DNA from: UBA4285 sp050944355
GTDB lineage: Bacteria > Bacillota > Clostridia > Lachnospirales > Lachnospiraceae
Direction of reading: 5' to 3'
Length of the DNA: 64,000 bases
Assembly (NCBI GenBank): GCA_050944355.1
Contig: JBMNQX010000006.1
Span: forward strand, 1 to 64,000
In this document: in pieces, positions 59,760 through 64,000 of the stretch
Layout of the letters: each line of letters begins with the position of its first letter
How positions within the stretch are numbered: position 1 is the first letter of the stretch
Translations under genes and position numbers: made by a program
Notes under the pieces: model-generated
Database searches by the model: none
Told to the model about the DNA's origin: nothing
The model's input: the letters and a program-made list of their open reading frames with translations, nothing else

Positions 59760-61293
59760 AAAACTTTCGGATATCCTCCCGATAGTCTTCTATCACAGCC
59801 GGCGTCTCCCCGTCCCATTCCAGGACAGTGTCGCCGATTTCATCCATCAGTTTTTCGTTGATCGAATCGACAGTCATGGACAGCATCAGCCGATGTTCCG
59901 ACGCATATCCCTTCCAGTCTCCGCCCTCTGCGATCCGCTTCAGAATCTCCCGCTCATCTTCCGACAGCAGAGACTCCTCACTGCCGGAAACGCTGCCGCT
60001 CTCACTCTCAGACGCCCCGGCGCCTGTTTCTGCCGATGAGAAGACCTCCTGCGCTTTTTCTTCCGTTTCCGCTTCCGGCCGCACCTCAGGCGGCCCGGGG
60101 GCTTCATATCCGGTGTCATCCACTGCCGCGGTCATCTCCGGCGCAGCCGTTTCCTCGTCCACCAGAAGCGCGTCGCGGATTTTATCCGCGTCCTTCCGGA
60201 TCTGATTCAGGCTGTCCATATCGATCGAAATCTTCGGTTTTGCCGCCTCTTCCAACTCGTGCCGATACCAGGCAAGTGCCTCGCTCACGGGCTCCTCAAA
60301 ATACACACCCGTGCCTTTTTTCAGAGGGTGTCCGAAATGCCAGGCCTGCCGCATCTGACGGTCCGTCTCCTGGCAGAGCTCTCCGAGCGCCGGATACGGT
60401 CTCGAAGAAAGAAGCGTTCTCGCCTGTCTTGTCCAGTTCCCGCCGCGGCACTCATAGACCTGATCCGGCGCCACCTCATAGCGGTACTCGCTGTAGTTCC
60501 GGTAATCGTAAAAGATAGCTGAGCGGAACGGATACCACGGAATCCGCACCCTCTGTCCCAGACTGCGGTCCGTCATTCCCTGCCGCCCGAGCTTTTTCTC
60601 GCGCTCGTCCGCCAGACGGAAAGCCTTCATCAGCACCCTGGCGAAGTCCTCCGGATTTTTCCTGGCAAATGCCGAAGAAACGGACTTTTTCCCGACAGCC
60701 TGTCCGCAGGCGGTGAGAAATTCGTCCGGGTCAGAGTCAGCGCCATCTGCCACGGCCTCCAAGACCCGGGACGCTTTGGCGTGATCCGATTCCTGAAACA
60801 GTTCCGGCGCCAGGCTCATGGGCAGATTGTTATATATGATAAAATCGTGAATCCAGTAATCCAGCGACTTCCGGAATGCAGCGCTGCGCTCGCCGAACAT
60901 GTCCCGCAGCTGCATCAGCCTGTCAAGTCCCGCCTTCCCCTGCTCGCCGATTCCATCTATCAGCTCATAGGCCAGCACATAGGCAAAAGAGACAGGTGCC
61001 GTCGGGTCAGCCCGCCCCGCGCGCAGTCTCGTTCTCCATCCGAAATATCCGCGCAGCACCCGGTTGTTCATCCGCTCATAGGTCGGATTATACCAGATAT
61101 ACTCGCCGTCAAAGACAGAATCGTCCTCATAGTTTTCTGCCACCTTCGCCTGTTCGTAAAACAGCTTTTCGGCGCCGTAATTGCCCTCCCGGCTGAGAGC
61201 GCGCAGCTCTTTCAGCGTCTCAGGCAGTCCCTCCATCTGCCGCGGTGAGGATGGAATCGGAATATCTGAATATTCATCGGTATAGTGTATCAT
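59743..61293 (-). CDS. TerB_N / TerB_C domain protein without a central TerB domain
   Basis: 516 residues. The N-terminal half (about 40-320: YIWYNPTYERMNNRVLRGYF, FAYVLAYELIDGIG) fits the TerB_N domain; the end (about 440-516: LSEDEREILKRIAEGG, then AVIEDYREDIRKFY) fits TerB_C. Between them is an acidic, Ser/Glu/Ala-rich linker instead of the usual TerB fold. Such proteins often accompany phage- or stress-defence helicases; none is here. ATG 61293 is chosen (GGGAG 8 nt upstream), not 61359. Confidence 0.72.
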   Translation of the reverse strand: MIHYTDEYSDIPIPSSPRQMEGLPETLKELRALSREGNYGAEKLFYEQAKVAENYEDDSVFDGEYIWYNPTYERMNNRVLRGYFGWRTRLRAGRADPTAPVSFAYVLAYELIDGIGEQGKAGLDRLMQLRDMFGERSAAFRKSLDYWIHDFIIYNNLPMSLAPELFQESDHAKASRVLEAVADGADSDPDEFLTACGQAVGKKSVSSAFARKNPEDFARVLMKAFRLADEREKKLGRQGMTDRSLGQRVRIPWYPFRSAIFYDYRNYSEYRYEVAPDQVYECRGGNWTRQARTLLSSRPYPALGELCQETDRQMRQAWHFGHPLKKGTGVYFEEPVSEALAWYRHELEEAAKPKISIDMDSLNQIRKDADKIRDALLVDEETAAPEMTAAVDDTGYEAPGPPEVRPEAETEEKAQEVFSSAETGAGASESESGSVSGSEESLLSEDEREILKRIAEGGDWKGYASEHRLMLSMTVDSINEKLMDEIGDTVLEWDGETPAVIEDYREDIRKFYEKQT

Positions 61294-61406
61294 TGCCGTT
61301 TCTCCCGAAAAATCCTCTGCTCCGTCTTGTTGCCGTATGGCACTTTTCCCGTCAGTCAAGTATACTGACTACATGTAATTATAGCAAAGGAGTCTGTAAT
61401 CCGTTC

Positions 61407-62477
61407 ATGCAGAATTATTTTAGAGAGCTGGTTTCCGCCCTGATTCCGGCCGTCATTTTCTGGGGCATTCTGGCCGTCTCCGTGATCCGGGACCGCAGCC
61501 GCTACCGCAACTGCACCTTTCTGCTCCTGGCTTTCGTCTCGCTTCTGCCCGTCATCGCCGCGCTGACCGGGCCGCTGTCCGAGACGACCGCGTTCGTACT
61601 CCTGGCCGTGCTCGGAATTCTGATCATCATTGTTCCGATTCTGCTGATCTACAACGGATTTCTCATGATAAAGCGGGAGGGAAAAAAGCTTAAAAACCTG
61701 CTCTCTCTGTTCTTCGGAATTTTTATCGCCGCCGGCGAGGTAAGCGCGCTGCTCATCGTGATCCTGCCGCAGCTGCGCGGGACAGAAAGTCTTCCTGTGG
61801 TATGGCAGCTCCCGCTTTTCATGTCGATTCTGGCGGTGAGCGCCGCGTATTTTTCTCTGTGCTTTCTGTCATTCATGACGTATACATTGTTTCTGCAGAT
61901 AATTCCGCGCCGCCGCGATTTCGATTACTGCATCATACTGGGCGCCGGTCTGCTGGGCGGCGACCGCGTCTCCCGGCTGCTCTCACAGCGCATTGACAAA
62001 GCCATCGAAGTCTGGCACAAAGATCCGACGCCGCCGATCATGATTCCGTCCGGCGGACAGGGGCCCGATGAGAAGCTGCCGGAGGGAGAGGCGATGGCCG
62101 ATTACCTGCTGGCGCACGGAATCCCGGAGGAGAGTATTCTGATTGAAAACCGATCCCGCTCCACACAGGAAAATCTGCAATTTTCGAGGAAACTGATCGA
62201 GGAAGATTTCAAAACCCGCGATTTTGGCCGGGCGAAAAAGGATAAACCCTATGTGGCCATCGTGACCAGCAACTATCACGTGTACCGGGCGCTGCGATAC
62301 GCCAGACGCCAGAACTTCAAAGCCACCGGCATCGGCTCACCCGTCGCCTCTTACTACTGGCCGAGCGCTCTGATCCGGGAATTCGCCGCCATCCACGCGG
62401 AGAAAAAACACGCCGTCATCTTTGCCATCGGCTGGATTCTCTGCCTGCTGCCATTTATCCTGTTTGCTCTTGCTTGA
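61407..62477 (+). CDS. YdcF-family (DUF218) membrane protein
   Basis: 356 residues. About six hydrophobic segments (1-215), then a DUF218 domain: DYCIILGAGLLGGDRVSRLL, RIDKAIEVWHKD, SGGQGPDEKLPEGEAMADYL, ENRSRSTQENLQ, and VAIVTSNYHVYRAL. Members such as ElyC/SanA act on envelope lipids; the function in Gram-positives is uncertain. ATG 61407 with AAAGGAG 14 nt upstream; no closer start. Confidence 0.85.
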   Translation: MQNYFRELVSALIPAVIFWGILAVSVIRDRSRYRNCTFLLLAFVSLLPVIAALTGPLSETTAFVLLAVLGILIIIVPILLIYNGFLMIKREGKKLKNLLSLFFGIFIAAGEVSALLIVILPQLRGTESLPVVWQLPLFMSILAVSAAYFSLCFLSFMTYTLFLQIIPRRRDFDYCIILGAGLLGGDRVSRLLSQRIDKAIEVWHKDPTPPIMIPSGGQGPDEKLPEGEAMADYLLAHGIPEESILIENRSRSTQENLQFSRKLIEEDFKTRDFGRAKKDKPYVAIVTSNYHVYRALRYARRQNFKATGIGSPVASYYWPSALIREFAAIHAEKKHAVIFAIGWILCLLPFILFALA

Positions 62478-62501
62478 TTTCCCCGGACCCGGTGCTATAA
62501 T
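62474..62501 (+). promoter_or_regulatory. tRNA-Val promoter
   Basis: TTGATT (62474-62479), 16-bp spacer, TATAAT (62496-62501) with an extended TGC before it. The -35 lies at the very end of the YdcF coding region. Confidence 0.78.
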
Positions 62502-62512
62502 ATTCAGGTCAG

Positions 62513-62585
62513 GGGCGTATAGCTCAGCCGGGAGAGCGTCTGGGTCACAACCAGAAGGTCGTGGGTTCGAGCCCCGCTGCGCCCA
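62513..62585 (+). tRNA. tRNA-Val(CAC)
   Basis: 73 nt: acceptor GGGCGTA/TGCGCCC, D arm GCTC...GAGC, anticodon stem TCTGG/CCAGA with loop GTCACAA giving anticodon CAC, T arm GTGGG/CCCGC. CCA not encoded. Confidence 0.92.
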
Positions 62586-62590
62586 TTCAA

Positions 62591-62627
62591 AAGGGGCTGT
62601 TGCATTAATGTAACAGCCCCTTGATTT
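62591..62627 (+). terminator. Terminator of tRNA-Val
   Basis: AAGGGGCTGTT/AACAGCCCCTT stem (62591-62601, 62612-62622) with additional pairing in the loop, followed by GATTTT. Confidence 0.85.
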
Positions 62628-62672
62628 TATCTCCGGCAATTGGCCACAGCGGCTTACCCGGCTGACAATAGA

Positions 62673-62723
62673 CATCGGGAAAGCCTGTTTTTAAGCGGTT
62701 TCCGATGCCGTCACGGCTTCCCT
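62673..62723 (+). repeat. Dispersed hairpin repeat, copy C
   Basis: CATCGGG (62673-62679), shared with copy B as CATCGGGAAAGC, and CCGATG-N6-CGGCTTCCC (62702-62722). Lies in the convergent gap between tRNA-Val and the flavoprotein-rubredoxin gene. A second AGGCTATATCACTAA/TTAGTG hairpin follows at about 62752-62780 with TTTTG after it. Confidence 0.6.
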
Positions 62724-62855
62724 GGGAATCAAAAAATATTGTATGAGAAAGAGGCTATATCACTAATTAGTTAGTGCAGCAATCCCTTTTGTGCTCAGTT
62801 CTCAAATCATTTGTCATGACGTTCCCGGAATCTGGAATCAGCCAGAGCCGTCCGC

Positions 62856-63473
62856 TCACTTCACAATCCGCTCAAAATCGGACGCGGGGTGTTTGCAGAT
62901 CGGGCAGATGAAATCGGCCGGGAGTTCTTCGCCGACATACTCGTAGCCGCAGATTTTGCAGCGCCATACCACCTGGCCTGTCGTGCCCGTCGTCTTCTCC
63001 GGCTTCGGCTTGATGTTCGCGAGATAATACGTGTATGTCACGGACGGATCGTCGTTCTCAACTTCCATGTCGGTCACGTCGGCGACAAACATTGTGTGGC
63101 TGCCAAGGTCGACAGTCTGGCGCACTTTGCAGGAAATCCAGGCGTTTGTGCCCTCCGTGATCCTGTAGACGCCGTTGGCCGTGCGCTCCATGCCGCTGTA
63201 GTCCGCGAATTTGTCCACGTCTCTGCCGCTCTGGTATCCGAACCGTTTGAATACGGCAAATGGCGCTTTCTCCGACAGAATCGAGATGTTGAAGACGCCC
63301 GTCTCAAGCAGCATGTCGTGCGTGTAATCGGTCTTGTTCAGGCAGACCGTGATCGTGTTCGGCGATGAAGCCGCCTGCATCGCGGTGTTGATGATACAGC
63401 CGTTGTCTTTTTCGCCGTGGACTGTGATGACGAAAAGCCCGTACGTAAGACGGTACATAGCTTTTTTGTCCAT
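62856..63473 (-). CDS. Flavin reductase-like / rubredoxin fusion (high-molecular-weight rubredoxin type)
   Basis: 205 residues. The N-terminal 155 form a split-barrel FMN domain (YRLTYGLFVITVHG, NTAMQAASSPNTITVCL, LETGVFNISILSE). A flexible Pro/Lys/Thr linker leads to a rubredoxin (WRCKICGYEYVGEELPADF, CPICKHPASDFE) with both CxxC iron ligands. The Hrb family passes electrons to A-type flavoproteins for NO or O2 reduction. Its start is 111 bp after the ferredoxin reductase gene. Confidence 0.93.
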   Translation of the reverse strand: MDKKAMYRLTYGLFVITVHGEKDNGCIINTAMQAASSPNTITVCLNKTDYTHDMLLETGVFNISILSEKAPFAVFKRFGYQSGRDVDKFADYSGMERTANGVYRITEGTNAWISCKVRQTVDLGSHTMFVADVTDMEVENDDPSVTYTYYLANIKPKPEKTTGTTGQVVWRCKICGYEYVGEELPADFICPICKHPASDFERIVK

Positions 63474-63493
63474 GAATTCTCCTTTCCGGATCC

Positions 63494-63522
63494 GCCGCGC
63501 GCCTTTTTCCCCGGCGCGCGGC
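63494..63522. repeat. Strong GC-rich hairpin upstream of the flavoprotein-rubredoxin gene
   Basis: Perfect 10-bp stem GCCGCGCGCC/GGCGCGCGGC with a 9-nt loop, about 20 bp before the start. On the minus strand no T-run follows; possible leader structure. Confidence 0.55.
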
Positions 63523-63584
63523 AGCTCTTTCTTAAAGCCGCCTTCCCTGAAGCGGCATATTTTCTGAAGTCAGTATATCACTTC

Positions 63585-64000
63585 TCAGCAGATCGGAATC
63601 TTTATCTCGCAGTCTGAGAGCGGATAGGTCGAACAGGCGTGGACGTACCCGTATTTTTTGTCCGCGTACCGTCTCCCGTCGCCGACTTTCGGCACAAAGA
63701 CATCGCCCCTGATCAGCTTGCAGCGGCAGTATCCGCACGCGCCGCTGCGGCAGCGCGTCTGATTGGGTATCCCGGCGCGCTCGAGAGCGACGGCCAGCGG
63801 CTCGAGACTTGACGCGTCGATCACAGTCGGCTCAAGTCCCCGCCACACTTTCAGCTTATAGACGGCCGGCTCGCGGTCCGGATAATCCGGATCTTTCGTG
63901 ATGTCGCGGGGCGCGCCGAAAACCTCCATGCGGACGCGGCGCTTCGGGACATTCAGCTTCGAGAGCTCGCCTTCCACAAACTTGTACATCACAAGCGGTC
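63585..64000 (-). CDS. Ferredoxin (2Fe-2S) reductase, C-terminal part; 5' end beyond window
   Basis: 138 codons, open to the right edge, so the N-terminus is missing. It begins PLVMYKFVEGELSKL, the end of a FAD/NAD ferredoxin-reductase domain, followed by RRVRMEVFGAPRDI and a plant-type [2Fe-2S] domain with CRSGACGYCRCKL and a fourth Cys in VHACSTYPLS. The predicted ATG at 63992 is internal to a larger frame. Passes electrons from NAD(P)H; partners unknown. Confidence 0.85.
   Translation of the reverse strand, partial: PLVMYKFVEGELSKLNVPKRRVRMEVFGAPRDITKDPDYPDREPAVYKLKVWRGLEPTVIDASSLEPLAVALERAGIPNQTRCRSGACGYCRCKLIRGDVFVPKVGDGRRYADKKYGYVHACSTYPLSDCEIKIPIC

Noticed and set aside
62337..62675. 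112-codon minus-strand frame with apparent similarity to short hypothetical proteins
   Set aside because: It is the complement of the end of the YdcF gene plus the tRNA-Val gene, a common annotation artefact.

Overview
The window looks like chromosomal DNA of a GC-rich (mid-50s % by eye) Gram-positive anaerobe of the Clostridia, most likely Lachnospiraceae. The evidence is the gene order hprK-glucokinase-murB-rapZ-whiA, a large Bacillus-type SRP RNA, a TPP riboswitch ahead of thiW-thiM, a high-molecular-weight-rubredoxin-like flavoprotein, a DUF5685/DnaJ pair, and AGGAGG-type ribosome binding sites with frequent TTG/GTG starts. I see no rRNA, CRISPR array, transposase, prophage or plasmid gene. 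Most genes lie on the minus strand.

Layout. 0-2.3 kb: end of a Tad/Flp pilus locus (cpaF ATPase, cut by the window edge, and a CpaE/TadZ-like protein), preceded by a structured leader with its own promoter, a Cys-rich mini-ORF and a terminator. 2.4-8.4 kb: aquaporin with a long Ala/Glu tail, then two CobW-type GTPases, nudC and a HypF-like protein in a row. 8.5-19.4 kb: MATE pump-uvrC, then hprK-glk-murB-rapZ-whiA-citrate synthase-aroA, joining sugar sensing, wall precursor synthesis and carbon entry. 19.5-26.6 kb: a 1,276-residue TPR/coiled-coil/AAA-like protein, recR, ybaB, dnaX and the SRP RNA. 26.6-30.8 kb: tadA convergent with metG-tatD-rsmA. 30.9-33.5 kb: a TPP-riboswitch operon (thiamine-binding protein, thiW, thiM, HAD phosphatase). 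33.5-41.2 kb: DnaJ-like/DUF5685 pair, tRNA-Lys, trmB, D-Ala-D-Ala carboxypeptidase, glgB and an MraY-like transferase.

41.3-45.0 kb is a lower-GC accessory block (AraC regulator divergent from an M20 amidohydrolase and diaminopropionate ammonia-lyase), probably acquired. 45.0-64 kb holds an exonuclease, mscL, a PPK2-type kinase, an LCP ligase, a heterodimeric ABC exporter, a radical SAM protein, a ClC channel, a small Cys-rich protein, a phosphoribosyltransferase-like protein, a PsiE-like membrane protein, a phosphatase, a TerB-domain protein with a lipoprotein esterase, a YdcF protein, tRNA-Val, a flavoprotein-rubredoxin and the end of a ferredoxin reductase.

Most noteworthy beyond ordinary genes: (1) an 8-bp motif GRCAAATG that I count 32 times on both strands, in several reading frames and between genes, roughly ten times the composition expectation; (2) a dispersed hairpin repeat, CCGATG-N6-CGGYTTCCC, confined to the three longest convergent intergenic regions; (3) a probable attenuator with a Cys-rich leader peptide before the Tad genes; (4) two pairs of divergent promoters sharing or overlapping core elements; (5) a metal-type GTPase pair in which one partner is fused to a DUF1980-like domain.
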